Below are positions 12,733-25,500 of a DNA stretch of 64,000 nt, one piece after another (positions within the stretch are counted from its first letter, which is position 1; each line of letters begins with the position of its first letter). This stretch comes from Vigna angularis (taxonomy: Eukaryota > Streptophyta > Magnoliopsida > Fabales > Fabaceae), in contig NC_068977.1 in assembly GCF_016808095.1 (NCBI RefSeq), forward strand, positions 806,001 through 870,000. Reading direction: 5' to 3'. The position numbers were made by a program, and so were the translations under genes. The notes under the pieces were generated by a model that ran no database searches, had not been told where the DNA came from, and worked only from the letters and a program-made list of their open reading frames with translations.

Positions 12733-12930
12733 ATGCTTTGTTCACTTGTGTAGATTTGTGGGAGATGATTTGGGAGAGAGTGATTGAGGGGATTTGAGGG
12801 TAAAATTTTTGTTGTTTGTTAGAGGGGATTTAGAGGTAATTGAGAGTAGATTTGGAAGGAAAATTTATGAGAATTAGTGTAGGATTTGATTAATGTGACA
12901 GATTTAAAAAATTTGTATAATTGGTAAAAA
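12731..12930. mobile_element. PIF/Harbinger-like terminal sequence
   Basis: It begins CTTTGTTCACTTGTGTAGAT and continues with GAGGGGATTTGAGGGTAAAA and AATTTATGAGAATTAGTGTA. This matches, with divergence, the MITE at the window's left edge and a fragment near 54.1 kb. It lies just outside transposon genes on the minus strand (13.3-16.3 kb), so it may be that element's terminus. No matching right end was found beyond 16.3 kb. Confidence 0.5.
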
Positions 12931-13305
12931 AATAAAGATTACCAAAATGCCCCTAGTTATTAAAGTAATATAAAATGTTATTTGTTAATGTTATATTTAA
13001 TTGTAAAAAAGTTTGTAAAGAGTAAAAAATTAAAATATTAATTAAAAATTATTTATAAATAGTAACAAAATTAATATTTAGTAAAATGATTTTATTTTTA
13101 AATGTAGTATTGATTTCTTATATAATTTTATACCAAGTAGTATTAATTTATTTGTTATGGAAGTGAGATTGATTAATTTTGAAGAAAGAAATATTTAAAT
13201 GATAAATAGATGTATGAAAACTAATATGAAACATAATAACATTCAAAAATAGATAATGTAAAAAAAAAAAAGTCGTTTAATACATTTACGGAATAGTAAG
13301 CAATC

Positions 13306-14457
13306 CTAATCATCTAAATGATGAAGAATTAAGTTTACATTCTGATTCAGGTGAGCAAATTGTTGGTTCATGTGGAGGGATAGGTTTGCCAACTTATCTT
13401 CAATCCGCTGAACTCGCACCTGTATTTGTTCCATACCCTGCATTCTCTGTTGCAAGTCTTGTACCCCCTCCCACATTTCAGTCATCATATTAGTATTTGT
13501 AAAATGTGAAGGAGGTTGCACAGGGTTGCCATGATGGTGTGGTTGGTCTTCGTCGTCGTCATCATCACCGACGTCGTGTTGCCAAACACCGTGGACATTA
13601 ACAATATTCAACCTCTTCAAAGAAGTAATTGAAAAATGATGTCTGGTCCCAATATGAGTGCTAACATCGACATCAACATGTACTCTACAATATTGCATGA
13701 TTTGTGTGATAAGGACACCGTATGGTAGGGATGTGTCACCGGCCGTGCATTTAAGCATATGTTGCATGAAGTGATGAGACCAATTGATAGCTATATTATT
13801 TTTGAGCACCCATAACATAAAGATATCCTCCTGCAATAATTTTGCAAAATTTCTAGGTCGTAGAGTCAACATGTGCACAATAACATAATGCAGAAGTCTA
13901 TCATTAATATTCAAACAACCAACCGTTTTAACACGGTGACCCTGCATTTCTGGTCTAACCATAGTAGCTAATGTCATGTCTCAATCATATGGAAAGTCAT
14001 ATGGGATATTTGAATAACACAATTTTTGACCCTCATACTTCATATTAGCAACATTCAACTAATCAACAGGTTTCAATCTAATCCTTCTCTTGTTGACCTC
14101 ACAGATCAAATATCCATTTCCAGAAATCTTCAGATTTGAATAAAAAAATTTGATTAAATCCGGATAGAAGGGTCCCTGCAATGTTAAAAATTCGACCACC
14201 CCTTGAAATAGAAGATGATGTTAGAAAAATAACCTTGAACCAACAAATGATTCGAAATTCATTACTTTTGGAACAACAATATTCCTTGTGTAGAATTCAG
14301 CTACATAATTTTCTATCTGATGGTTGTGACTGAAGAAATGACGTTGATCTAATTGTTCTACAACAGATGGTCTGACATTGGCCGAATCTTCTGGCTTAGT
14401 TACGGCTTCTTTTTCCTTACGACTTTTTCTAGGCCTTTTGGTTGATGATGAGGCCAT
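13306..14457 (-). pseudogene. Plant transposon protein-like frame with three in-frame stops
   Basis: A single 384-codon frame begins MASSSTKRPRKSRKEKEA and ends in a coiled-coil-like tail (VQRIEDKLANLSLHMNQQFA). It is interrupted only by TAA at 14221-14223, TAG at 14059-14061 and TGA at 13981-13983. No frameshift is needed to read across all three stops. The content (NYVAEFYTRNIVVPKVMNFE, then a hydrophobic middle and a QHDVGDDDDDEDQ linker) resembles the 'putative plant transposon protein' proteins common in legume genomes, by memory. It probably was a transposon-borne gene. The family is inferred, while the stops are seen directly. Confidence 0.6.
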
Positions 14458-14787
14458 TTCACAATTTCTTCAACAAAACCATAAATGCAAACAATAACAA
14501 GGTAAGTCCTAACAAATTATTGAAGATTAAAAATGACAACAACCAAAGACAAACCATTAGATCATAACCATAAGCATAAGTTAAAAATTGAAGATGGATG
14601 AAAACCTAGAAGTCATAATTACAAAACAGGTACATCTAATAATATAATAGTAATACAACTAATCATTTAAGACCTCCTAACAGTCACCATCCCAGATCAT
14701 TTTACATAACTTATTCCACCTCTTGTGTGGTGGAAGTCCCATCAACCTCTTTGTACATGTGGGGTTTCCACATAAGAAATCATAACA

Positions 14788-15692
14788 TTACTCGAACAAG
14801 TTTTCATCAACAATATTCATAGCACTCAACATTTCATAAATGTCGCCCTCTGCGTATGTGTATGTCGAGGTGCGATAGAGTATTTGATTTCTATCTTCCA
14901 TTGTTGAGACTTGACGCACGACTGCATCAGAAATTACACCAAAATGAACATTTGTAGAGTCAAGGACATTTGTGAAACTATCCAGACTGGTCGTCAACTT
15001 ATCAAATTGAGCATTTATCACATCGACCATAGGTGCCTTCCTTTTGGAACCTCGTGAGGATGAAGTTCCTCCGGATGGAACGGAAGACACAGATTGAGTC
15101 TGTCTTGGACTATACTCATCAACAGATGGAGGAGGTGATGATGGAGTTGGGTCTCTATACCCCGGATAGATAGGCTCTTATGGAATGTACTTCATATTCT
15201 GATTCAGATCAACCTGTACCGGATAGATAGGCCGAACATCACTCCCAGTAGCTCGATCAGCCGCCCATAAGTCCACCATTAAATCATAGTGTCTAATACT
15301 ATTAACTCTCCACTTTGCGGCACTTGGTCTCGAATGAAACAACATACATTACAAATATTAGCAACATATTATGTATTATAAGAATAAACCAAATTTGAGT
15401 ATTTAACAAATACCTGAATGAGGTCCTCCCAAACTTCGTCCTCAGCTTCAAATCTCATACTTACGGCGTTCCAAGCAAATCCACTTAATCCAGAAAAGAG
15501 GTCATGTACCTCACGCCATTTATCTTTCAACACTTTTTGACGATTTTTGACATTATTTTTCGTAATGACTACATACCGAGAGCTATGAAGATGATCAATT
15601 ATGTTACTATATGCTTGGGATGTCCAACTTCCGTCAACCCTATTACCGAGTCGTGATTCCTCAACCATGATGTGTAGAAGACGTGCGTCCAT
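14788..15692 (-). pseudogene. Myb/SANT-like DNA-binding protein (PIF/Harbinger ORF1), broken
   Basis: The N-terminal part (15692 to about 15412) reads WTSQAYSNIIDHL, then KNNVKNRQKVLKDKWREVHD and AEDEVWEDLIQ, the helix pattern of plant Myb/SANT-like transposon ORF1 proteins. After a likely intron the reading continues through DLNQNMKYIP to an in-frame TAA at 15178-15180, then PIYPGYRDPTPSSPPPSVDE. The C-terminal part is SSRGSKRKAPMVDVINAQFD with a following helical region, ending near 14788. ORF1 works with the DDE transposase in PIF/Harbinger elements, and the transposase remnant lies just beside it on the same strand. The internal stop makes this a pseudogene. Confidence 0.65.
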
Positions 15693-15876
15693 GTTCTTTG
15701 TTCACTTTATGAACTCTCTAGTAGGACCAGAGGACTCAATGGCTACTCCCTTACCTCAGTTCATTTTAAACCTAATTGATAAACAATATGGTAAGAAGTT
15801 AACATTAATCAGACATAAAAGGAAGTTCTTGTCATATTCAAATAAAATAGTCATACAACACAATAAAATAAAATAA

Positions 15877-16332
15877 CTACGAGTTTTGATAATCTCGCCA
15901 CATTTGATCTGCTACGGAATCCCTTATACTACTACCAATCCTATGATCCTCTTCTCTAACTTGAGATGATGGAACATTATGGTCTTCCCTTTCATTCAAC
16001 TCATTATCAACTTCTTCAAGTAATGAGTCATCGTTATCCACGCCACGAAGGAAGTTGTGTAAGATACAACAAACTAATATAATGTTTGTCATTGTCTCCA
16101 ATCCATAGTGTGGTTCAGTACCGCTTGCAATGATAGAGAATCGTTTTTTCGACACACCAAAAGTTCTTTCAATAACATTTCTCAACGATGAATGTCGATG
16201 ATTAAACAACTCGCGTGGATTTTGTGATCCTCTACATGTATATTCTTTAAGGTGATATCTGACGCTTATATATGGAGTTAAAATTGTATTTTTCAACATA
16301 AATCCAGCATCACCAAGATAGTATTGTAACAT
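15877..16332 (-). pseudogene. PIF/Harbinger DDE transposase, C-terminal remnant
   Basis: A 151-codon frame carries YYLGDAGFMLKN, then SLRNVIERTFGVSKKRFSII and LVCCILHNFLRG, the hallmark second D and E region of plant Harbinger-type (DDE_4 nuclease) transposases. The N-terminal two thirds of the protein, including the helix-turn-helix and the first catalytic Asp, are absent. Homology stops abruptly near 16325. Because of the truncation the element cannot be autonomous. It shares strand and position with a Myb/SANT-like ORF1 remnant, as expected for a PIF element. Confidence 0.8.
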
Positions 16333-17660
16333 CCACTTTTTCCAAATTGGCTTTTAGAAAGAACTTAATTATCAACTACTTCTTTGTATTATATGTATAT
16401 AGCTGCATGTAAATTATTATAAAACAATAATTAGAAAAAGTTAGTTGTAAGAGGGCAAAGAAAACGAAAACAAGAATAACATATTTTCAGAATTAGAAAC
16501 TGTATTATCATCTAAGACAAACATAATCTCTTGATACTGATGAATTTATAATAGTAATACAAAAATTTTCCTTGATTCCTTTTTTATATGACACAACTCA
16601 ACAACGAGCTGAAATAGAATAAACCTGTATTCCAGAAAATCATAATGGAGCCATATTTTTTCCTCTTTCTAAGATCTTGTGGCATACAATATAGGGTAGA
16701 AAAGTCACAGGAAAAAGATGAACCAATGCCTTATAGTTTACACCAAATCCATATTCAAACACATTCCTTAATTTTGAAGTCACCACTTTCTCTTATCACA
16801 TAACAAACAGAACCATTGAATATAATTTCAGATTTCAGAACAGACATTTGTGTATGTGTAGGCCCTACACTACCACCTCAAAAGCAACGCCGATTAGAAG
16901 AGTATCCATGAAATACCTCTTTATGTTAACCTTCAATATCAGCCAAATCAATCACCATTCCAACACATCCAATGTTAAATTTAAACATAAAACGTAATGT
17001 CACATTGAATCATGAAACACATTAAACATTACAAGACACAAACCTTAAATTAACTATGGAGCAGACCTAGCATGTTGAAGAAAATCTGGTTGAGTTGTTT
17101 AGTAGTAAAAGGATTTTGAATTCAAGAATATGTCATACAAGTAAGTTTCTCTGTTTTGATCATACAAGTAAGTTAATACTGAAACAAAGCACACATAAAA
17201 ACTAAATTGTTGTAACTTATAATTAACCAAGAATCAAGAATGTGAAATGGGAAAGTTACCTGTTCTTGTCAAGAGGATGTTACATATGCATTATGCTAAC
17301 ATGAAAAGTTGTGCCTGCTTTTTGATTTTGCCAAGAAGGAGATTGTCCTCCATTTCCTAATCCTGTCTCAGGGAAATTAGAGCTAACAATTCAGTGGCTT
17401 TCTGACAAGTGAAAACAACGATCGAACCAAACAAGAAAATATGTTTTATGGATTCATGTCTACATAATACCGCTCAGAAAGACCCTCATAATACAAAGCA
17501 CCCAAGCCACAATAGCAAAAAAGTTCTCATCGCTAAAATCTACATCAGTTGAGCACATAATTTAAACAAGACACCAGATCACAAACAGATAATAAAACTA
17601 ACATTGAAGATCAACATTCACAGATTTCGACATTCCAAAAGAACAAAGCAACCTACATCT
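16333..17660. other. Intergenic DNA without supportable gene
   Basis: Moderately AT-rich sequence between the transposase remnant and the CSLC pseudogene. I looked for the missing exons of both neighbours on the minus strand and for the right terminus of the PIF/Harbinger element, and found none. Some stretches have balanced composition and could be transcribed, but no open frame or RNA signature supports a call. Confidence 0.4.
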
Positions 17661-17666
17661 TCTTAC

Positions 17667-18305
17667 CTCCCTCTCGTTGCACATGGGAATCTAAACCAAC
17701 ACCATCGGGAAATCCTCCGAGTTAATACCCACAACATCGTAATCCACACTTGCCACAGGCTTGAGCCTCCGAATCTTCCAAAACGACCCTGTTCACCGAC
17801 TGCACGATGAACAAAACGCTGCACAAATTTGCCAGGCTTTGCAACGGTGGCGACAGGTACCGAGCACGGACGTCGACCCACAAGGCGTAAACGACAAGCA
17901 TGCCCAGGACGTCGGTGGGACCGGGGCGCCTAAAATGCGACCCCTTGAAATATGCGACGAGCTCGAACCCCAAGAGCACAATCACCACCACGAGGAAGAC
18001 GCGGATCGCGTGGTAGAGTCGTGACGAGTCGCCCCACAGTGACGTTGAGTCCGCGATTCAGCGGTGCGCCGTGCGGGCGAGGTGGAAGACGCCGTCGTAG
18101 AGCCAAACAAGCGAGGCGACGAACTGCTGGCATTTGAGAAGGCATACCCAAGAGAGCTGGCGGCCGCTCCGGGAGCGTTCTTTTTTGTATGCGACGGAGG
18201 AGTCAAGGTCGAGAGCGATGAAGGGAGGCGGAGAGTCGAAGTGGGAGTTGTTGAGGAGGCGAGGGAGAGGGAGGGAGCGAAGGTGTTGGATTTCGGTGAG
18301 AGTTT
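17667..18305 (-). pseudogene. Cellulose synthase-like C (xyloglucan glucan synthase) pseudogene, exon 1 fragment
   Basis: CSLC proteins are Golgi glycosyltransferases that make the beta-1,4-glucan backbone of xyloglucan. The frame gives SGRQLSWVCLLKCQQFVASL, the membrane segment VFLVVVIVLLGFELVAYFKG, RARYLSPPLQSLANLCSVLF and IVQSVNRVVL. In a shifted frame it continues KIRRLKPVASVDYD and IPMCNEREV, ending at a GTAAG donor (GT at 17665-17666). Defects are visible: no start codon, TGA at 18058-18060, a deletion with frameshift near 17780 where the family has a conserved GCFW stretch, and CAG changed to TAG at 17691-17693. No downstream exons are present. The segment is strikingly GC-rich for this window. 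Confidence 0.85.
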
Positions 18306-19581
18306 ATGATATTTTGGGGCTAGGGGGCTAACCCAACCCTAATTCATTCACAGCCCCCATTTGATGCGGCTTTGGGGCTAGGGGCTTTAAAAAGGGTGTT
18401 GCTCTCTTCACCACCCCAAGAACTTCCTACACCTCCCCATTATTTTTTTAATTCCAAAAATATCCTACACCTTCCCATTATTTTTTTAATTCTAAAAATA
18501 CCCTACTCTTCCCCATTATTTTTTTAATTTCAAAAATACTCTACACCTTCCGTTTATCTTATTGCAACGACTTTACTTAGCCTATAACATCAGAAATGTC
18601 TAAAATCAAACATTGTAGTGCAAAAGTTATACAGATGGGGTGGTAATGTTGTGCTAGCAGACAGACACTGTGATACAAAAATGTGGGACATGTGATTCTC
18701 ACCTACTAACATTATTTCTCATTTATAACAATGGTTGGATACTGGAAACAATGGTTGCTGGCTCACTAACAGGTGAATGCCACTTTTTGTGCTTGTTTCT
18801 GTTTATGAAGGATACCTTTTTGTTAATTAGTAAACCCCAAGATTTTTCCTTTCTTAAAAAAAGAAAACAAGTATAGTTATGAATCCAAGAAGCTTTGGTT
18901 CCTGACAGTTTGATATATAATGCAAATATATATACATTCGTTTGTCTATTAAATGGATGTCGATATCCGTGCACGGATGTTAACATCCGTTTAAATATTA
19001 TTGAAGGATAGAAAAGTAACAAAGAGATGCATGTACCAATATGTGGTGGTGGAGGAAGTGACACTCCTTTAAAAAAGCCCCTTTAAGATGTGGGTCAATA
19101 AAAATGAGCTAAGTATAAAAGAGGTCAGGGTTAACCTCAGGACTTAAATAAAAACTCACAAGGATTACTGAGTGTACACCCATATTTTTTACCTTATTTT
19201 ATTTTAAAGGTGGTTCTTCCTTTCTTCAATATTTACTTTAAAATTATAGATTAATGATATTGTGATCTTTTTGTCTTTACCAGAGAGGACAGTATTAATT
19301 ATGAGGTGCAGGGAGTAAAGGCTTAATCCTAATTGGACCAATCCAGTAGCCGGTATTTGTTTCTCCAAAAAAGAATCCATAGGGGGCAATGTGGTAAATG
19401 CACATTCGAAGTTGAAACCGTCAGGGTCATTGTAGTCGCGGTGGTGCGAAAATAGCGCGCGCGAGCACCTATTCCTAACGAAATCCTTCGTAGAACCAAC
19501 TGCTTGTTCTTCTCGTTCTTGAGGTTCTTTCACTCCACCATACTCATTCTTTTGCTCCTCGATTCGAAACCTAGAACAACG
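18306..19581. other. Intergenic region upstream of the beta-barrel-like gene
   Basis: It holds a 38-bp tandem repeat near 18.43 kb, listed separately, and otherwise ordinary sequence. No gene is supported. The right end should contain the promoter and leader of the plus-strand gene starting at 19582. A GC-rich patch (GAAAATAGCGCGCGCGAGCA, about 19447) is close to where transcription could start, but I see no clear TATA box. Confidence 0.4.
18426..18552. repeat. 38-bp tandem repeat, about 3.3 copies
   Basis: Units begin at about 18426, 18464, 18502 and 18540. Each has the pattern CCTACACCTTCCCATTATTT followed by TTTTAATTCCAAAAATA. Copies differ by a few substitutions. Confidence 0.9.
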
Positions 19582-22500
19582 ATGTGGAAGTGGTTGTTCT
19601 CGAGAGAATCCAAGCCGCCGGCGCCGGTGGTGCTGGTCCCTCCGCTCTTCGACTTCCCTCCCATCGCCGCGCGTAACCGCATGCTTCACTCCGCCTACGA
19701 TGTCGCTTTTGGCAAGATCGCCCTCGCCTCGCTCTTCCAAGACTATTTCCACCAGGCCAGGCACTTCACCACGCGACTAATGCTCAAACCAATCGATGAT
19801 CCTCACGTCGATCTCATAGCCACTGTATCTTCTCCTGTCTTCTCTCCCACCTCTCTTTAGTTTCAGAAACTTGCGTAATACGGAAACTGAAAAAAAAAAC
19901 TTGTTTATTATCTATTGCTGTGACATGTTTAGGTTACAGGTCCTCTCGATCGTAAGCCCAACGACAGCATCATGGGAGATGCGTTGTTTCGCTGGCAAAG
20001 GTTTTCTTCTCTAAATTGTCACAGTCGCAGTTTTGTTGCATTTCTTTACATTGTGGGAAACAGCGGACAAATGTTGTTTCGTGGCGTTCCTTAATATTGT
20101 GTATAAAGGCAACTTATGTCACTATAATTACTCGTAGATTTTGGATAAGTTTTACTTAGCCTTACAAGATGAAATTGATCCTCATATAAGAATAAAATAT
20201 CCTCATATATATAACTTCACTAGAACATAAATGTATATACTTCCTTCGTGTGCTAAGGACAGGACATATGGAGCACAGGACTAATATGTCCAATAAACTT
20301 CATTAGATCATATTACGATACTATTTCTGCAAACTTCGAGATGTCTCATCCATGACATAAATGACCTAAAGGAGTGTGTTGGAAGTTTTATATGGATTAA
20401 TGATAGGTAATTCTCATCTTACGCTGGTTTTGTAGAATTGAAATCTACTTTAAGAGAATTACATTGATGACACTTTAAAAACCTTGCTGTTGTGGTTGAA
20501 TTGGATTTCTGGGACCATTTTTAAAACCTTGTTTGTTTGGATTTTTTTTGTTGTCATTCCTATTCTGCAATCTGTTGAGTAACTTGAATTGTTTGTGGTT
20601 TTTGTTGAGTGTGCAGTGATGTTAACGATCCTCATACGTTTATGGACCTTTATGTATCCACATCTGATCCGTAAGTAACTCTAACTTGAACGAATTCTGA
20701 GGATCTGTTTAGGAAATGGAAGTAAAACAAATGTGTTTTTTTTCACTTCAAACATGAGACTGAGTTTTTTAGAATGAAAGGAATAAGGAAATTATTTATA
20801 ATGAAGGACAATACTCAGATTGAGTTGGTTAATTTATTTTTGGCATTGCTGTCCAATGAGAATTGGGGATTTAGCTCTGTAACTAATAGTACACTGAAGG
20901 TCGATACTTAAGGTCAGCATCGGGTACTGAGGTGAAACTTCAATTTTCATTGAAGAATAATATTTAAATTCATTTAAAGAACTACAACTATCTTATAATA
21001 AAACTTTCAAATAATTCCTTATTCATTTTGTGAATATGAATACTATATGTAGAAATAGTAATTATTCTTCTGCGCACTCTCTTATGATTAGGTGAATGAA
21101 ATATGGATCCCACTAAATAGGGTGTGGATCAAGGTTATTTGTTGGGGGTGAAACGAAATCTAGTAATAGAGCATGTATTGAAAGTTTTACTAGCATTTAC
21201 ACTCCCTTCTCTTTCCCTGACGTCCTTGATCCTAAAATGCACAATGCATCTATTTGGAATTATGAATGTTGTGTGGTCTGTATATTCAGGATTTTGCAGA
21301 TGAGATCGTGTGCTTTCTATTCCAAATATGGATTTGGGGCTTTCGGAGTGTTCCCTTTACTGTTGAAGAAAAGGTGTGTTTTCGTTTGATGATGGTGGCA
21401 GAAACAGGTGTTAGGTACTTAGGATCTTATTGTAGCATGCACGTCTGACATGGATTGCAATATACAATGTTGACCAAGTTAATCAATTCTACAGAGAAAG
21501 CTCCCAAGATTATGGCCTGATGGGGTTGAGATATGGTTCTGGAAATCTATCCTTTGGAGTCACACTTATGCCTTTTGCCTGTAGGTCCCTGGTTTTTGCC
21601 AATGACCTTTGACCATATTTAGGGTGCGAATGAATAAGTTTTGAATAAAAGTGCTTGTATGATATAATTCTTTTACATATTCTTTTTTTTTAATAAGCTA
21701 CACTTTCTAGCTTCTAAGAACTAATAAAATTGATTTTTTTCCTTCTTTTTTCAAAAGCCGACCATCTTCTTATATTTTTCTAAACATGTTTTTAATTAGG
21801 ATCTTGTCAACCAGTGCTCTCTATAGACTAATTAAGGTTTCAATAAGAAGCAGTTTTTATAGGAAAGCACGGTAATAAAAACTTTCTACTTTTGACATCC
21901 TTAATTAGTTAGACTGGTTAGCATCCGTCTTATTCATTATATATGAATTAAATATATGAGATTTATATATAGGTGGTGCCTTTTCATCTGGCATTTGAAG
22001 TTTTAATTGTTTTTCCATGATCACTAAATTTTACATTTTGTTATATATTTTTTCAAATATTGATTTATGATCACTTGGAGAAACAATAGAAATAAACTTT
22101 GCCGTGTTACTGTCATACATTGCAGTGAAAGACGAATTACCAAAAAGTGCATGGTTGGTAAGCAAGATGGGAAGGGTGACTGCTGGGGTGCAGTTTGAAC
22201 CGCAAAGTAAGAACTACACATATTTTACTCCTTTAGAAATATTTCTTTATGTGTTGATTTTTTCTAATTAAAATTACTACATCACTGGGTTTTTAAATTA
22301 ATTTTTAATTTTTTGGTTTCTCTATGGTATGTATATTGAACTATGGTTACCTTTCTGGTAGTTAGTGTCATGCTGTTTTGAACTTGATTTTCATTGAATA
22401 TATTGACCTAAAGATGTTTGCTTTTGTATTTTGTAAGTAAATGATAGGCCAAAGTTGAAAAGTACTATCTTGCATTCACCAGAAAGTTGACATTGTTGCA

Positions 22501-25500
22501 TCAATCATCTAGTCAGTATGTTAATTTATTAATGTTGAGCGTTTGCATTATATTTAGATTTTATAATGGAACCTGCGCAATACCTGAATTGTGTGTTTAC
22601 CTCCAAGTGTATGTGTATTTGCACATGCATGTACAGTTCCAACTACATCCATGAAAGGTGGAGCAATGGACAGAGTGAAAAAGATCTAAGCACTTATAAT
22701 TGGTCACAGTAGAGCAACGACAGTTAGGGGCAGTTAGAGTGGTTAGTTAGTTGAAGGGGGTCAATTAGATAAATATGGAGAATAAAGATGGAAGGATTCA
22801 CTCAAACAATTAGACATTTGTATGAAAAAGAAACTTGCGAAGAAAGATTCTTTCACCTGGTGTTGGATTCAATAAAATTGTTTGCATATATGCTTTTTCT
22901 TTTCTGTCAATTTCTCTTTTTTTCTTCCTGCATTTGTAATAGGATTGGAGAACTTGAATTCGTGCTTTATTAAATTTTAGTTTTAGTAATTTGGTTTTTA
23001 TTGATGAACCCAAACAATCCCAAAATCCCGAACTCTAGAAACATATTTATCTAAATTGTATTAATTTGAATGCAATAAGGATATGAATACATGCATACTA
23101 ACCTGTGTTCTATTTTAGAACGAAATGCCAAGCTTTCAAATTTAACGAACTGGAGTTGTGCTTTGGGCTATGGTGTTGGATCAGGCAGCCCATTGTGTCC
23201 ATCCTTCAATTTCAACCTCGAGCTTGTCAAAAGCTCTCAGGTTTGTCCACATACATAAATTGGTTATGTTTTGGCATTTAATTAATTCTTATGCTAATGT
23301 CATTTGATGGTAATATAATAGTTTGACATATTAAAATGGAAAGTTTTGTGACTTGTAAGAAATTGATGTTTAAAAATTTCCCTAATCATTAGTAACTTAG
23401 CATAAGTCTTAATTTTTGTTTTAAACCGCTTATATTAAATGCACCTTAGCATTTGTTTGTCCTAACCTATGATTTGTGTAGTTCTGATTGATATTTTGAG
23501 AAGCATTTGTACTGAAATTTCAAAGTCTAAATAATCTGCAGTTTATTGCCTCATTCTATCAACACATGGTTGTTCAAAGAAGGGTATGTTCTTCTGTCTT
23601 TGCTCTCTTTCATTCCATTATCTTCTGAGTGGTTCTCTGTCTTCATATTAGTGTCTCATTTTTCATTTTTGCAAACATGGTGATGTCTAGATTTATGGAA
23701 GTTAGTCGCATCTCTTAAAATTAAATTACATACTAATGGGTTTTCCTTGGTTTTCTAAAAAAGCTGTACATGTATCTGATCTTTGTAGTGCCGTACATGT
23801 AATTAATTTTTCCTTTTTCTTTACTAGTTTTCAAGAGTGAACGTTAGCCTTGGGATACCAACAGTACTTAAGTTTTCATAAGTTTCTGAGTTGAGGTCAC
23901 TGCATGAAAAGTTTTTTGAATCAGAAGCTTCTTTACTCAAGACCTGGGCCTATTTTTAGTTATATTTTGGATATTTTCCTTGTGATTAGATACCGTAATG
24001 CTTATAGAATTCCATTATTACTTATTTATTCTTGTTAAAATTTACCCTCACTCGAGTTTTCTTTTGGAGTTGTAGTAAACTGGCTGATATAGTTTCTTGT
24101 TAAATCAATATATTATACTGAAAGTCATAAGCATGATTTGAACAGGTGAAGAACCCTCTTGAAGAGAATTCTGTTGTTGGAATTACAAACTACCTTGACT
24201 TTGGGTTTGAGTTACTTACAAGGTATTCTTTTTAGCTCTAAACAGATATATTCAAACTTATTGCAGTCGAACCAATGTGGTACAATCTAATTTTCTGTGT
24301 CAGTGTTGATGAAGCCATAGCAGCAAACAATATCTCAGACGCCAGCTTTCAAATAGGTGCATCCTGGCAGGCTAATAAAAATTTCTTGCTGAAGGTAGAA
24401 AACAGATGCAATGTTAAGCAGATTTATATAGATTATATATGATGCATCTAAGTGGATTATTTCTCATCTTTTCAGGCAAAGGTTGGACCTCGTAGCTCAT
24501 CTATGGCACTTGCATTCAAGTCATGGTGGAAACCTTCCTTCACTCTCAGTATTTCAGGTGTCTTGACTGATTGTTCTACTCAATCTTGCTTCAGTTCTTT
24601 ATCCTGCTCCTTTCTTTAGTGCTACCGGGACTTGTTTAGCATGTGTGTATTATGAGGCCAACACCTATGTAGTCATGATATGATGATCAAGGGTCAACAC
24701 CAATATCTAGCATAAAAATTAAGTTTTATATCATGATTCTGCTTTTTTAGTTTTGGTCACCGAAAGTTCTAGTCCTACTTCAGCCCCTGTCCCATATTAA
24801 AGTATCAAGTTCGTTAGATGGCCTGTTTCCCACTGCAAGATTTGTTTATGTGGTGTATTATTTTCTGGATGACTAGTGAGTACTACCTCTGTAATATCAT
24901 TTTTTAGGTATCTGCTTGCTAGGGCTGTCAAAACGAGCAGCTTGACCCAGCTCTAGGGCCAACTAAATAAATTTAATAATCCAACCTAACTGTTAGAATA
25001 TTTACCCTATTTATCATGATTATATTGTGTCTAGGATTACCTTATTTATCATGATTATATTATATCTAAGGTTACCCTATTTATCATGATTACATCGTGT
25101 CTAGAGTTACCTTATTTATCATGATTATATTGTGTCTAGAGTTACCTTATTTATTATGATTATATTGTGTCTAATAAGGTTAACCTAATTATCATGTACT
25201 CTTGTATCAATTTATTTTTATAAATAGAAGATTATGAGAGGGATCAATTAAACCCTCAAGAATTATTTTTTTTCAATCTTAAGTTGGTATCAGAGCAGGT
25301 TGTCTGAGTCTTTTCCTACTTTGTCTTTGTTGCCGCCGATGGCGATGCTGGCACCTGGCGGCCTTAAAAATTTCATCTTTTCGAAAATACCTAAATGAGC
25401 AGTTTCGTTCTGAATTTTGTCTAGTCTTCAAACGTTAGTTGTTGTCTGCAACTGTTAAGCACTGTTTGTCGTTGTCCAGTGTTGTTTGTCGCTGTCTAGC

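Noticed and set aside
17604..18331. Overlapping plus-strand and alternative minus-strand frames in the GC-rich block
   Set aside because: High GC lowers stop frequency. Only one minus-strand frame matches CSLC proteins, and the others are shadows.
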